A stretch of 64,000 bases of DNA from Nematopogon swammerdamellus (taxonomy: Eukaryota > Arthropoda > Insecta > Lepidoptera > Adelidae): positions 18,923,151 through 18,987,150 of the forward strand of contig OX336353.1 in the NCBI GenBank assembly GCA_946902875.1. Direction: 5' to 3'. Below are positions 1 to 11,479 of this stretch, in pieces. Each line of letters begins with the position of its first letter. Position 1 is the stretch's first letter. Both the position numbers and the translations under genes were made by a program. The notes below the pieces were generated by a model, which was not told the DNA's origin, ran no database searches, and saw nothing but the letters and a program-made list of their open reading frames with translations.

Positions 1-440
1 GAGCATACGAGTGTCAGTCACTGAGAACATGCAGTGGCGACATGCAGGGTTCTAAACCTATCTTGTAACGCATGGCACAAGTCTTTATATGAATATAAAG
101 GGACACGCGCAAGCCGCGACGTACAAAGTTCAAGTATGCGAATTCTAATTTGGAATGAACAATCGTTGTCTCCCTTATACGTATCAAATTGCCACTTAAC
201 CGTCTTACTCTATCGACGTTTACAGAGCGGAAACGTAACGTGATGTATGAGGCGCTCGCGCACTTACGCTGTTTTAAATACTGGTAATATATAGAAGAAC
301 TCCAATCGCACTATCCCTTTTCCGTTCACGCAGTTTGCATCTGCACGTCTTATTCTAGCCTATGTTACGTGTGTGTGTAACATTTTAGCTTAGTGTGCAT
401 CTGTGAGGGAGATTCTCTTTCTACCGGTAAAATGTATAAC

Positions 441-620
441 GAGGGCCTGTCCAGAAAGTAGAATGTCGTTGGTTCTAAGTCGCGGGACACCACAGGGTCA
501 CCTACTAGTCGCACGGCACAACGCTGGATTGAGTCTAGCGGCGCGGCGCAAGCTGGTATTTAGCTGAGCAATCCCACAAGTGCGAACAGTACTCCCAACA
601 AGACCTAACCTGTGTTTTTT
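441..620. repeat. Family C dispersed repeat fragment
   Basis: Shares two blocks with 8310-8490: one around CGCGGGACA...AGTCGCACGGC and one around CAAGTGCGAACAGTA. The second copy carries extra sequence between the blocks. Class unknown. The flanks at 1-440 and 620-835 show no gene or repeat that I recognise. Confidence 0.45.
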
Positions 621-837
621 GACATTGAAAATTGTCTATTCGATCGCTTCATTCATTATAGTCCCCGATTTCCAGCGCGAGTACGAATTCACCCTGGTGT
701 CGGGAATATTTAGGGTGTCGTATGGACTAGGGCTACAAGATGGTGAAAAAGAAAATTAAAAAGATTTAACTTTTTGAGAAAATAGCAAAAAACCGCCTCC
801 TTTTGGCTTCCCTGTAGTCGGATAAAATTAAGACTGT

Positions 838-920
838 CAGTCAGCCAGTCAGCGTGTATGCGTCCCCTGCTGGGCATACGCCTCCCCAACTATCTTCCAG
901 TCCTACCGGCCTTCTACCGG
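838..920 (-). pseudogene. LINE reverse transcriptase C-terminal stub
   Basis: The minus strand reads ...GLEDSWGGVCPAGDAYTLTG then stop. This resembles the last residues of RTE-like insect LINE polyproteins, which typically end near a 'VQQWxxxG' or 'AVDAYTL' type sequence. The same ending recurs at 41352-41585 (minus) and 22770-22842 (plus). Only the 3' end is present, as expected from 5' truncation. It directly precedes a SINE-A copy. Family assignment is tentative. Confidence 0.45.
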
Positions 921-929
921 CCAGTATGT

Positions 930-1319
930 TATATATGGCCGAGTGGTCTGGGCGTCGGCGTCCGAGGTTCGAATCCGGCCGGCGCGGCGTGTACCAATGA
1001 GTTTTTTCTGATGGAAAATGCATGCCTGCACCTGCTGTTTCACCGTTCGGAACCGGTATAAACTGTAGGTCCCTTCCCTTGCCCCTTACTAGGTTGTAGG
1101 CTCAAATTGTAGCCGACTGGGTTGTTACCAAGGTACTGGATGTAAGATGGCCGCATAGCAGCCTCGGTTGTGTTCTCCTCTAGTCCAGTATAGTTAGCAA
1201 TCCAAAAGGAAGTCTCCGGTATGGCACCTACCTTCCCGGATGTGATATTGGCTGGTCGGAGCATTTGATCTGGCCCCTTTGACTCAGTCACCCATACCGG
1301 ATTATATAAAAAAAAAAAA
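930..1319 (+). repeat. SINE-A, full-length tRNA-headed copy
   Basis: A tRNA-derived SINE. The head has an A box (TGGCCGAGTGG, 936-946) and a canonical B box (GGTTCGAATCC, 966-976), the split RNA polymerase III promoter of tRNA genes. The body carries the core shared with SINE-B (AAACTGTAGGTCCCTTCCC, then ACTAGG and GTAGG). The 3' part ends in CACCCATACCGGATTA and an A-run at 1308-1319. The last ~90 bp resemble LINE 3' ends at 14800-14880 and 31514-31610. Other copies at 7105, 16203, 22498, 27145, 42062 and 63350. Confidence 0.85.
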
Positions 1320-1415
1320 CATCAATTCTCTTGAAACATGAAACAATCAAGTTGAACATCGACATCGTAGTCCCTCTGTAGATCAAGCTTAAACTTTACT
1401 TAAATTATTAAATTA

Positions 1416-1742
1416 CTAGCTTTTGCCCGCGACTTCGTCCGCGTGGATTTTGAAAAAAAAAAGAACTGAATTCGAAATTGAAATTTTTATGTGACGTTGA
1501 TAGGCTTTTGTTTTTCTTGTCTTTATATTCTCTCTCTCCCGTCCATACATACTGCTGAGCCCTAAGGCTATTTAGCGTGATGGTATATAGCCTATATGTT
1601 ATGCTGATGTTCAAGCTATAGTACTGTAAAGTCTCATCAAAATCCGTTCAGTAGTTTTTGCGTGAAAGAGGAATAAAGATCCATACATCCATCCATCCTC
1701 ACAAACTTTCGCGTTTATAATTTGTTTATAATATTAGTAGGA
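1416..1742 (-). mobile_element. Non-autonomous Helitron, complete (327 bp)
   Basis: On the minus strand it starts TCCTACTAATATTATAAAC and ends in a GC-rich segment (GCGGACGAAGTCGCGGGC) followed by AAAGCTAG. The flanks are A before TC and T after CTAG, the A/T target expected of Helitrons, with no target duplication. The interior includes the common segment 'TTTTGATGAGACTTT'. No Rep/helicase coding is present, so it depends on an autonomous partner elsewhere. Both termini are intact. Confidence 0.88.
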
Positions 1743-1990
1743 TGTATATAGTCATCCGTATGGTGTTTGTGGTGAGTTGTAATTCTAGTGGCCAGTTAGT
1801 CCAAAAACTTCAATTACCAATCGAAAAAAATATGCCTGAGATGAGATTGCTTGCTCCATTAACACGAAAGCTTATGGCATGATTATTTATCGTTAAGTTT
1901 AGGAGCTGATAGTATTATGTTTTACGTCATATAATTTGATTATATATTTTTATAACCTTTTATGCAATACTATGAAATAAAATAAACATT

Positions 1991-2179
1991 TTGTTATATT
2001 CGCCATAATAACACATATTCTGTGAAAATTTCAACGGGCTACCTATTACGGTTCAAGAGATACAGCCCTCGGACAGACGGACGGACGGACAGACAGACGG
2101 ACGCATGGACAGATAGACAGACAGACAGATGGCGTAGGCTTAGTAATAGGCTTCCGTACGGGATACGGAAACCTAAAAA
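1991..2179 (+). repeat. Family F repeat, 3' half
   Basis: Contains the F landmarks in order: a TTGTTATAT...GCCATAATAACACA block, TTTCAACGGGCTACC, TATTACGGTTCAAGAGATAC, a GACAGACGG microsatellite, and GGGATACGGAAACC at the end. The 5' half, seen in the copy at 20541, is missing. Confidence 0.75.
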
Positions 2180-2710
2180 CCATATAAAATTCGAACAACC
2201 TATCGAAGAGTTAGAAGTAACATAAAACACACGCACAAACACCCTATCGCCATAAACGAATACACCCTCTTTCGTATAGGGGTAAAAATTAAACCACAAG
2301 TATCGCCGAAATTACACACATGACCCCTATAAATCCCTTCCCCGCTTTATCGACCTCGCAATTCATAACGGACGTAAATCAAGAGGCTATGGTCCCCTGT
2401 CCAATGACGATCGCCGGACCACTAGCCGTGTGGACCCCCGCTGCTCCGTCTTGGAGGTGTTTCAGCTCAACATAGATCAAACACCTCAAGATGTAAATAG
2501 GTGGGGTTATACCAATTCCTTTTTCCCTGCCACCCGTATCCTATCTCCGTATCCAGTATCTACCACTCTTCGCATAGATACTCTGCACCTTTTCTTAGTT
2601 GATTGTTTTTGGGCTTTTGAGAACGTATCGATTCTCAAAATCGTTTCTTTGTCGCACCGTTGGGTGTGCAACTGTCTTCTGGCGAATGTGTTTCCCGAAT
2701 TCTTTAAGGT
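2180..2710. other. Unique sequence, no gene recognised
   Basis: About 530 bp with no repeat family that I recognise. A reading frame stays open for 122 codons from 2430 but runs into the D-family repeat at 2711. Its composition does not suggest a known protein, so I do not call it a gene. Confidence 0.4.
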
Positions 2711-2815
2711 AAACCGTGATGGTCGGTGTTGTTCTGTAATTTATCCGAGCTCTTGCAGCACAACACCGATTACCTGCTTACCCAGATTATCGGGATAGAA
2801 CTTGATGGTATTTAC
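2711..2815 (+). repeat. Family D element, 3' fragment
   Basis: Holds the D-family hairpin (CGGTGTTGTTCTG paired with GCAGCACAACACCG) and the following CTGCTTACCC segment. Here the left stem has one mismatch. The head is missing. Confidence 0.7.
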
Positions 2816-4639
2816 TGCAGTGGAGGTCACATTCCTTATCTCACTAGTTGGTAGGGCTAAGAGCGTCCAGAAAGCACTTAAAGAGGTCGAAACGTCTAGA
2901 AAAAAAATTGTCAATGTTTTGTCATGGAATCCATACATGTCTCACAAAAGCTTTCAAAACTATTATATCCTTTTAGCAATTGACCGACGACGTGCAAACA
3001 TATTCGGCGATAACGCTTCCTGCTTAGTCAACGTTCGGCTGTCCAGCAAAACAAACGGACCGTTTTGGACGCCCAATTCCATAGGTGGATAATATTTGTG
3101 AAAGATCTTTCACGTAACCGTGATGGATGACTCATCGAAGTTGAACTATGATTATATGAAACAATTATACCTTCTTTCAAAAAAACTTAAATAATTCAAG
3201 CACTTCACATAAGCCACACAGATACTACCGTATAAAATGGCTATCCAATGCTGCAACAATAATCGAAATAGGGCAAATAACTTCGGCACAGTGAAGTGAG
3301 AATGCCATGCCGCGCAAAAAGTGCAAGAATCCCTCGAGAAATCGTGGCATTCTCCTTGGAAATATTGAAACGTGCCCTCGCTCGCTACGGAGGAAAGGAA
3401 AAATACAATTCTGTAACGAATTCATGAAATAAATACTTACTAGCCGCTACTAGACTCGTCTTTTCTTTATCAGACGCACATCTCCTGAATTTCATGTAAC
3501 AGGAACCCCAACGACTTAACCGCTAAGGCCTCTTAAATGTTTTGGTCCCGTTCAGCTCGACACGAGCACGACCAAAAAGAAGAAATAGCGCGACCACTTC
3601 TTATTTCCATGCGCACAGGAACAAGCTTTAACAGCTGACATCACGGGTGATGTAGAACTAGAAACCATATCAGGTTTCACACAAAGTTTCCTCAGTAAAT
3701 CCTTCAATTTAGTATAGAAGAAGGAAGGAATGAGGTGCCTTCGTGAAATGGCGTGGCTATGCCTACAACATTACAGCGATGTCTCTCGTTTATCATACTT
3801 TACACAGGCTCCATATTCATAACCATCGTTCTTCCGTTCTCTACATGGTGTTACTTGCTTGATGCTGGGGAAATTGAGACGTCTTCTAGTCTTCTCTGTG
3901 CACTTTCTATATAAAAAGCCCATTAAGTGTGTATGGATGTGTACGTATATATTTTGTATTTGTTGAACGGGCAAGTATCCCTGTCCAGCTTTGCCACCAA
4001 TTTAGTTGATCCGATGATTATAACTTGTGTCTTAGCAAGATTAACGAACAGTCGGAAGCGCACAGCCATATCGAGTACAGACAAGTCTATATTCATGACG
4101 GCTACGGCAGTTTCAGTGTCCTCGACATTGAAGTGACGACAGAACTGCAAGTCGTTAGCATGTACATAGATAGTAGAAACACTTAAAAGAGACAAAAATG
4201 TTGTTAATGAACATGGAAAAGACGAGAACTGACTGTGAAATGTTTAAGTGTGAACGTTGTTCATATGCAGACAGAGGATTCCGTAGTCATTCCCTTCTTG
4301 CGGAGTACGTACGGTTACCGCCGCCTCGCTTGGCCAGTAAAACGCGAGACCTTTGCTCATAGGAATGGTATTTTACCATAAGATACATTTCAAAATAATT
4401 GTTTGCTGTAAATACCAAATTTACTACAATATAACTTTAATTTGTTTTTATTTATTGAATTTTACATGCGGGAGTGATCGCCTCGGAAAAGCAACAATTT
4501 TTTTTTTAATTTAGTGCTCTTTTTATTGAAAGAAATTTTCTTCCATGTTCTACACGTGATCGATTAAAAAATATATTTTTCTTTTTAAAGTAATTTTGCG
4601 GCCCCTTTTAATAAAATGTGAGGGAACCCTGACAATTTT
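2816..4639. other. Mostly unique non-coding DNA
   Basis: No convincing gene. A very degenerate SINE-B tail may lie at 3635-3690 (GACATCAC...GATGTAG...ATCAGGTTTC). The rest is AT-rich sequence with scattered short open frames that have no recognisable motif. Confidence 0.4.
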
Positions 4640-4765
4640 ACATACCACGCGCTGTATCAAGCGGGGTAAGCAGAGTAGTTGGAGTTGTGATGCGGGTACT
4701 GTTAATTACAGCACAACACCGACCACCACGTTCAGCAAAGTATTCGGACAAGATAACTATCTCGG
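4640..4765 (-). repeat. Family D element, 3' fragment
   Basis: Reverse complement of the D 3' half: CTGCTTACCCCGCTTGATACAGCG on this strand, plus the CGGTGTTGTGCTG hairpin arm. The other arm is decayed. Confidence 0.65.
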
Positions 4766-4879
4766 TGGAAGGACAGTTCCAAGGTGAGAGGTTTCCAATT
4801 TTCACTCGTGAGATTTTGTTACTCCCGGGAATCAATAAAAAATCCAAGTTTCAAGATAACTCGAACCCCGATTTATCAG

Positions 4880-5150
4880 CTTCGGTAGCTCAGTGTTGCG
4901 GTCGTTGGACTGTTGTTATGCAAACCTGGGCGCTGTCAATACTTGGATGGGTGACCGCTCGACCGTTGGAGGCTGACCCTGGTTCGGACTCCACGTTAAA
5001 CTGTAGGTCCCTTCATTTCTTAGTGTTTTCCGTCCAGTTCAGTGTAGCGGACATGAAATGAAGGGAATCACTGACATTGCACCTAGTTCACCCGGTGTTA
5101 TGGGTTAACATCACGGATGTTGTAGGTGATGTAGCCAACCGAGTATAAGG
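4880..5150 (+). repeat. SINE-B (tRNA/5S-headed), internally deleted
   Basis: Head with A box GGTAGCTCAGTG, the 5S-like segment (ACTTGGATGGGTGACCGC) and a B-box-like GGTTCGGACTCC. The core between the CCCTTC segment and GTGTTTTCCGTCCAG is missing, so this copy jumps from head to tail. The tail (CCCGGTGTTATGGG...GGTGATGTAGCCAACC) is intact. Confidence 0.8.
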
Positions 5151-6436
5151 CCGACGTCTCCGGCCTCGGAATCCTAACAAGTTATAATTTTCTATAAGTT
5201 CAGAACACCATATAAAATGCATAAATTTACACGATTTGAATACAGTGAAGGTCCAATACATCTCCCTGTCATTCCTTTATTAGTCTCTCGTCATGATTAA
5301 TAGACAATAATACTGAAACGCTCATAATCGACACTTTTACATTAATGCCATGTATCCGCTGATCGTCTTTAGTTGAATATTTAACATCTTAATACTATAT
5401 TGGATTTGACTTTAACTTATTATAATTTATTTACATATGCCTTGAATGATTTATGGTAGGAATAACTTGAAGTAAGTTCATTTTTTCTCAATCTCCAGTA
5501 CGAGACCGGTTTCGGTTAAGGTGTTTAGACATGTCTGATTCTTCGAGTGTTTCGTGGTTGTATGTCCTTTTTGTGAGTTTGGAGAATTGCCAAAATTGGC
5601 AATCCCGATACATACGTTGTTCTAACACTATATTAAAAAGCTGTATTTAGTTCGTAAATAATATCACGTAACTTCAATAACGTATCAGGTGTGGTTATAA
5701 AAGACGAAATCACTTTATCAGACTCCTTATTATGCAAAATGACAAATATACACAAAGGTACGAATTATATATCTGTAGAAAAGTCTCAAGGCCATTTTGA
5801 ACTTCTTTTTGATTCTCATTTTAGAAGAAACATCTAAATTCGTCTATAGATAGAAGTGTTCGCTCCTCAATTCTATATTATCCAAATTAATCTATAAGAA
5901 GTATTCGCACATTAAGTTTTATCTAAATTCCTCTATAGTGTTCGCACCAAAATACTTTTTTGAAGCAGAAAAAAAAATCATTAAGAAGCACGGTCAGACC
6001 GCCATGGCATTCTCAATCTGTACATCACATCGTTATACACCTACTTGTAGTGTAGGTAAAACGATACCAAATGTCGCGCTAACAATAAAAGAAAAACAAA
6101 TGAAAAAAAAATGTCCTCAACCCCGAAGAACAAAATCACAAAAGCGTTAGCCTTACCGTCGCGGCACCATACATCACAGTAACTATATGTTTATTTCGCT
6201 GAGGACACAGGGACCGCAATACATATTTATGCGCCATCACGCCCATCTTCTTGGGAGATTGCTTATGGGCCGGCATAAACAAAATAGAGCGGCAGATATG
6301 ACGAAGGGCATTATTCCTGATTTTATTACGTACACCAGTCTTGACATAGTAAATAATGTTTATTCGTTGTAAATATGCACATTTGAATAAGAATATGTTT
6401 TCCTTGATTTAGGGGGCGGACAACAATTCTTTGACA
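5151..6436. other. AT-rich unique DNA, no gene recognised
   Basis: No repeat family or coding domain recognised. A 70-codon frame at 5938-6150 is lysine-rich at its end and shows no motif. I treat it as a chance open frame. Confidence 0.4.
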
Positions 6437-6545
6437 AGATTCTTTCCCAGTGGGGGTAGGCAGAGACAACGGATCTCCAAGTGCCACGATTCTGCTGACA
6501 CAATCTCTGCCGCCTCTTCCACTCTCAGAGCGTTATTCATACATG
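6437..6545 (-). repeat. Family H short repeat
   Basis: On the minus strand it reads GTGGCACTTGGAGATCCGTTG then TCTCTGCCTACCCC, matching copies at 23186 (plus), 48041 (minus) and 43590 (minus). The complete copy ends in a TGTATGAA/TATG microsatellite, as in microsatellite-associated lepidopteran repeats. A second dispersed block (GCTCCATAAATTTC...CTCCTATCATC) follows at 6653-6700 and recurs at 7938-7982. Confidence 0.6.
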
Positions 6546-6984
6546 CTCGTCTGTTTGGGGTACACGCACTGGATCGTTTTTGAGCAAATGCCGAACTGGT
6601 CCACGTGAGCTAGACTCAAGGGCGACCCTTCCCGATTCATCCAATCATATTTGCTCCATAAATTTCTTTCGTTAGTCTCCTATCATCCATTTGTATTTTA
6701 GTAAGTAATTTTCTCTTTCTCTACTTGTTGACATGCCATAAATAATTTAGGTAGTTTTTCAAACTTTTATTCGAGTTCTTAAAACTCCATTTCCATTCGG
6801 GTGCGAAACCGGAGTGTGCAAAGACCACCAAGACAGGTGGGGTGACTATATCAAGTACGTCGACGGAAAACAGTGCTTTTGTACCACCGTAGGCCGGGAG
6901 GATTGAAGAAGTATTGGAGAGGCGTACGATCGAGCAGTAAACTGAAAAACGATTCAACGATTAATCCGAACCCCTGTCAGCGTC

Positions 6985-7045
6985 ATTGATCGAACGGTCA
7001 CCCGTCGTTCTGATCGCGCGGCCGAACCACCGAGGCAGACAAACC
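6985..7045 (-). repeat. Degenerate SINE-B head
   Basis: Reverse strand shows CCTCGGTGGTTCGGCCGC and a decayed 5S-like segment (GGGTGACCG). Heavily mutated, so low confidence. A SINE-A copy lies 60 bp downstream. Confidence 0.4.
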
Positions 7046-7104
7046 TGTATTTAACTATCATCATGGTGCCTATCAATAGGATCTAGGCATCCAGATCAAA
7101 CGTA

Positions 7105-7336
7105 ATCACCACCGTTCGGAACTGATGTAAAACTGTAGGTCCCTTCCGTTACCCCTTACTAGGTGGTAGGCTTCAGCAACCTCGGTTATGTTCTCCTCTA
7201 GTCCAGTATAGCCAGCAATCCAAAGTGACGTCTCCGTTATTGCACCTACCTTCTCGGACGTGATATTGGCTGGTCAGAGCATGTGCTTTTGCTCCTCGAA
7301 TTCAGCCCCTTATACCGGATTACATATAAAAAAATA
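7105..7336 (+). repeat. SINE-A, 5'-truncated with internal deletion
   Basis: Begins at CACCGTTCGGAACTG and lacks the tRNA head. The stretch between GGTGGTAGGCT and GCAACCTCGG is deleted. The 3' end TACCGGATTACATA plus A-tail is intact. Confidence 0.8.
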
Positions 7337-8215
7337 AGCAAAATAATAAATAATGTAGTACCAAAATTAACTGTGCCCAAACAAAAATAAACAAGCCGCA
7401 TAAAATTGTTGTTTCGTATACATCTTCATGAAAATAACGTAAACACAGAGCTTAGCACTTAGTAACATCCGTCCGAAAGACTCGGCCTCATAATCTGTCA
7501 GAGCTGTGATAAAAGTGTACAGTAATGACGAAAGTTCGCGGTTCCACCCCATTCAAAACGCGCCACGTCATGGCTTGATGACGCTCGTCGGCAGATGAAA
7601 GATGTACATTTTTGGGATGCTCCTTGTTAGAGATTTCGCGGAGATGACGGAGATCCTATCTTGAGTTTTGGGGTGTTTTTATTCATGCAAGGGTTTTGAA
7701 AGATTGCGGAAATAGCTGTGGAGTTACGGGGAATTTCTGTTGTTGTGTTTTTACTATACATAAATGAATTTGTATATCCTTATTATTCTTGAATAATCAA
7801 AAATGCTGTCGTACTTACTCCCACATTGAACGATCCGAAAGGCCAAAATATTCTGTATAAATGCATAAGCTGAGCCTTGAACGAAATCTTTTAAAAACTG
7901 AAAATAATTCTCGCTAGGACGACCCTTCCACTGACATTCGCTCCATAAATCTCTTTCGTTAGTCTCCTATCATCTATTTACTGTTATTATCTAAGTTCTT
8001 ATTCATGGAATGTATGAAGAAGTAACAGCTAAAGGTTTTGAAAGTCCGATGCCCGGGCGCTAGCGTGCACGCCATCGTTCTATAAGAGATACATAGTAAG
8101 TCAAATACTATCATCTCCTTAACTATCCATGCCTTAAGTATCAGATTTCTTCTGCATACTTATCATACATAGTTAGAGCTATGATGGCATCTCATACATA
8201 CTGAGAGTTTTGAGT
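7337..8215. other. Unique DNA, no gene recognised
   Basis: Apart from the short dispersed block at 7938-7982 noted with family H, nothing here matches a family I recognise, and there is no coding signal. Confidence 0.35.
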
Positions 8216-8490
8216 GACCTGATACACTTTTTTGGACATAATGGGAGCTGAAATACCAGGCCTTAGGGAGCCGACATCCCTACGTAGTTGGAATTTCCAA
8301 TGGTTGTTGATCGCGGGACAGTTCGGGGTCACGCACCAGTCGCACGGCTCGACCGTATTTATATGGGATTTTAAATTACCGTGGTTGTTAGACATTATTT
8401 TAAATCAATCAGCTTTACTCACGCTTCCACTCCGTATTTATCTGAGTCAACACACAGGTGCGAGCAGTAGCCCAAGCAGTACCTGATCTG
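8216..8490. repeat. Family C dispersed repeat
   Basis: Longer copy of the 441-620 family. It contains CCGTGGTTGTTAGACATTAT and CAGCTTTACTCACG, which also form the insertion at 11709-11864 and part of 22960-23045. The class is not determined. Confidence 0.5.
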
Positions 8491-9556
8491 CGATACTAAA
8501 CAAAAGCAGCTTTTGGCCCTGCTTGAAGTACCAAAAATGAAGGTAACAGAAATGTTGAAAATGATATTATTCCCAAGGTCCTACTCGCACACAATGATAT
8601 GTCTAGTTAGACTATCGTCTGAAGAGTTATGAATTATTCAACCGAAAATAAAGCAACAAATATTATTCGAATACACACACACTCCAATGATGTTTCTTAA
8701 ATAAGTACAGTATATTAACAGAGCATTCTTCATTTGAGGATTTTTACCGGATTATTTAAGAGATGCATTTATGAGAATATGCTAAAAATATACGACCTAT
8801 GAAAATAAATAACCAGAAATTGTATTTTATATTGAATTTTGGAAACATTTACGTTCCCAAAATTTGGTCACATTGCACTTCATTTGCAACAGGCAGACTT
8901 GAGTAAACAGTGTGATGGATGCATTTGAAATTTTGCCTTCGTTCAATTTCTTTCAATTTCTCGAAAATTTGACTTTTATCACGTCTTCCGTGTTCGCCTA
9001 CGTGCATCACTCTCCAATCCCAAATGATAGCTAGAATACAATGTCCCATGACATTAGACTCGCCTCGTGTGCCATTGTTTTGTAAAATTTTATTTTGTAC
9101 AATACGGCCTGTTTAAATGTAATTTAAGTTGATATCCTTTTTAGGTACCTATTGAACTCCACGGTCGGAGCACATCATCGCTCTTCCATAAATCGCTCAT
9201 TATTACCAATGCTTCCAACAATTTATAGTTTACATCAATTAACCCCTTGTCGGGTGCCTCCATTTACATATTTATACAATTTCCTATCATAAATAACCCA
9301 ACCGTACATACCGGAGATAAAGCCGAGACCTGATAGAGCAAAGTGTTTAAGTAACTTACTTTAAAAGTGTTATGTCTCAATTTTGTTAAATTAAGTTTCA
9401 CCGTTACTCAGAATCTCATTCGATTTTTAATTTAATCTATTCCTTTTCCTATGTGTTCGTGAGGTGCTTTTAGATTTGTTCCAGATGAGGTAGAATTTTT
9501 ATTGTTCATCCAATCAGAAAATGTTTTATCGTTCATTGTGAAAAATGTCTTTGACC
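8491..9556. other. AT-rich unique DNA with a small open frame
   Basis: A 66-codon frame on the minus strand (8849-9049) encodes a basic peptide with no motif that I recognise. It could be chance. No repeat family recognised. Confidence 0.35.
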
Positions 9557-9880
9557 GTGTGGAGCAGGTACTTAAAAAGATTAGCCCCACTGCATCTCTC
9601 CCCGTGTACGTCGTAAAAGGAGACTAAGGGATAAGCACGAGATGCCATGCTAAAGGGCGATAGGATAGCCACGTCTCACTTTGGCACAGACGTTTCACCG
9701 AATCATGCAGCAGGTGAGTTTTCGTGGTTACTTGCTGCTTGATAATTATCTTGTACTTTGCTAAACGTTGTGGTCGGTGCTGTGCTGTAATTCACCAGAG
9801 GCCTTGTAGCACAACATCGATTACTCTGCTTACCCCGATTGTCGGGAAACAGAATGTGGTATTTATGTATGTATGTATGA
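9557..9880 (+). repeat. Family D element, near full-length
   Basis: Runs from the D head (GTACTTAAAAAG...TAGCCCCACTGCATCTCTCC...GTCGTAAAAGG) through GGGATAAG, AGCAGGTG and CTTGCTGCTTGATA to the conserved hairpin (CGGTGCTGTGCTG / TAGCACAACATCG) and a terminal TATGTATG microsatellite. No tRNA-like promoter boxes are evident in the head. Confidence 0.8.
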
Positions 9881-9929
9881 ATTATGTCTTATGAAAAGTA
9901 TCGCCTTTGATACCATCACATTGAACGAA

Positions 9930-10040
9930 CGATAGTCGAAACGACTATGAAAATAGTTCTAGTTTTCCTGTCAGTTCGGTGTAGCCGGAACGACATCACG
10001 AGTGTATTAGGTGATGTACCCAACCGCGTCAGGTTTCATA
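9930..10040 (+). repeat. SINE-B tail fragment
   Basis: GAAACGACTATG...GTCAGTTCGGTGTAGCC and GGTGATGT...CCGCGTCAGGTTTC match the SINE-B 3' part. A block of the tail is deleted in the middle. Confidence 0.65.
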
Positions 10041-11479
10041 ATAAAATCGATTCCACAACTATTTATTGCCTCTCTCTGTTATTTTCCTCATCGTAGGTTT
10101 CCAATCTTTCTGTTTTCTTCATAAACTCCAAATTATCTGTCCAATTCATATATTATTAAGTTCTTCGTTCTTAAGGATTTTCTTGACTTCCTTTTCAGAT
10201 CCACTGGGCGGTGTTATTATAATAACCACTGGAAGGACTCCACCTTATATGGATATTTCCATTAACAAGTCTCTGTCTTCTGTCAAAATAAACATACATT
10301 TACGTATAATTAATACATCTTGTTAACAATATCCAGCCTTGGAATAAATACGAGCTTATTTTAAGAATAATTAATGAAATCGAAGTCAGTATTTAATTTT
10401 TTTACAAAATTTCCGAATTAATTCACGTTTGACCTTCGCCTTACCCGCTAGGTTCTCGGAACCGCCCACACCGATACATCATGTCCTAGTAATAATATAT
10501 TAAACAACTTTAACGAACACCTTCTTTATAATCTACGTAGTCAAAATAGTTACCATAAAAATATCCACAATATGACGTTTGTGATCTGATAAGATATGAA
10601 TGTTAACTACTTTATCAGGAACTATACAAGTTAATATCCCTAGTCAGTAATTATCCAGTTGTTTGAAATCATCGACAATGTTTGAAATTGATCGAAGGGT
10701 TTGGAATTCTTGTTCAGAATTGAATTCGTTCTTTTCCGAACAATTCTTCGAAAATTGATTAATCAGGACTAAAAATTCTGCTAAGCTATGAAGTTTCTTA
10801 GACCTTGGAGACGTTCGCAACGCAACTCCCGAATTCCACGGGATCCGAGCAAACGAAGCGACTTCTTAGAACTGATCCGGTATTTTTGCAACAATTTGTC
10901 GTGTCCGAACCACTTGATAACTAAATTAGTATGGAGACAGGCGACGGCGGCCATTTTGTTTCTTTTTTTCTGCTCCGCTCCTTTTGATGTGTCGGTTTGA
11001 TGTCTCAATTAACTGACGCTAATTTCAAAGAGGAGTTAACGAGGCCTTCATCTGGATCGGCCGCAATTTTTACCAGAATCCTTTTGACGATAAATTAATT
11101 TGTGCGGTTGTTATAATTTTCCGGCAATTCTCTTGATGGGCCGGCGTTTTATGGGAATTGATTCTGCGGTCGTTTTGAAATGAATCACTTGTAAATTAAA
11201 ACTGGTCGGTCGCCTACCAAATGAACCGATCAAAGCCGTAATTTAATTATGATTTAATATGATGTTCTGTGACAATAACCACAATTGGAACTAATGAGAG
11301 AGGTGCTATAAATTACGTCAAATTTTTTTAAATATAAATATTTAAATCTTTCTCGAGACCCTTCTTGAATATTTCGGGATAGTTACTTTCCCTGAATCTG
11401 TACCTGCTGAAGCTTTATTCGGTGACATTTTTAAATATCTTCAAATATTATATTTCTTAAATATTTAGAGTTCCAATCT
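10041..11479. other. Unique DNA including a conserved-looking block
   Basis: No repeat family recognised. 10780-11200 is less AT-biased than its surroundings and open on both strands for ~70 codons, but neither frame shows a motif. It could be a conserved non-coding element. Nothing in the sequence alone settles that. Confidence 0.3.

Noticed and set aside
936..1003. tRNA gene
   Set aside because: A and B boxes are present, but there is no cloverleaf acceptor stem and the unit continues into a SINE body.
2430..2798. 122-codon plus-strand open frame as a gene
   Set aside because: Its last third is family D repeat and the rest shows no motif.
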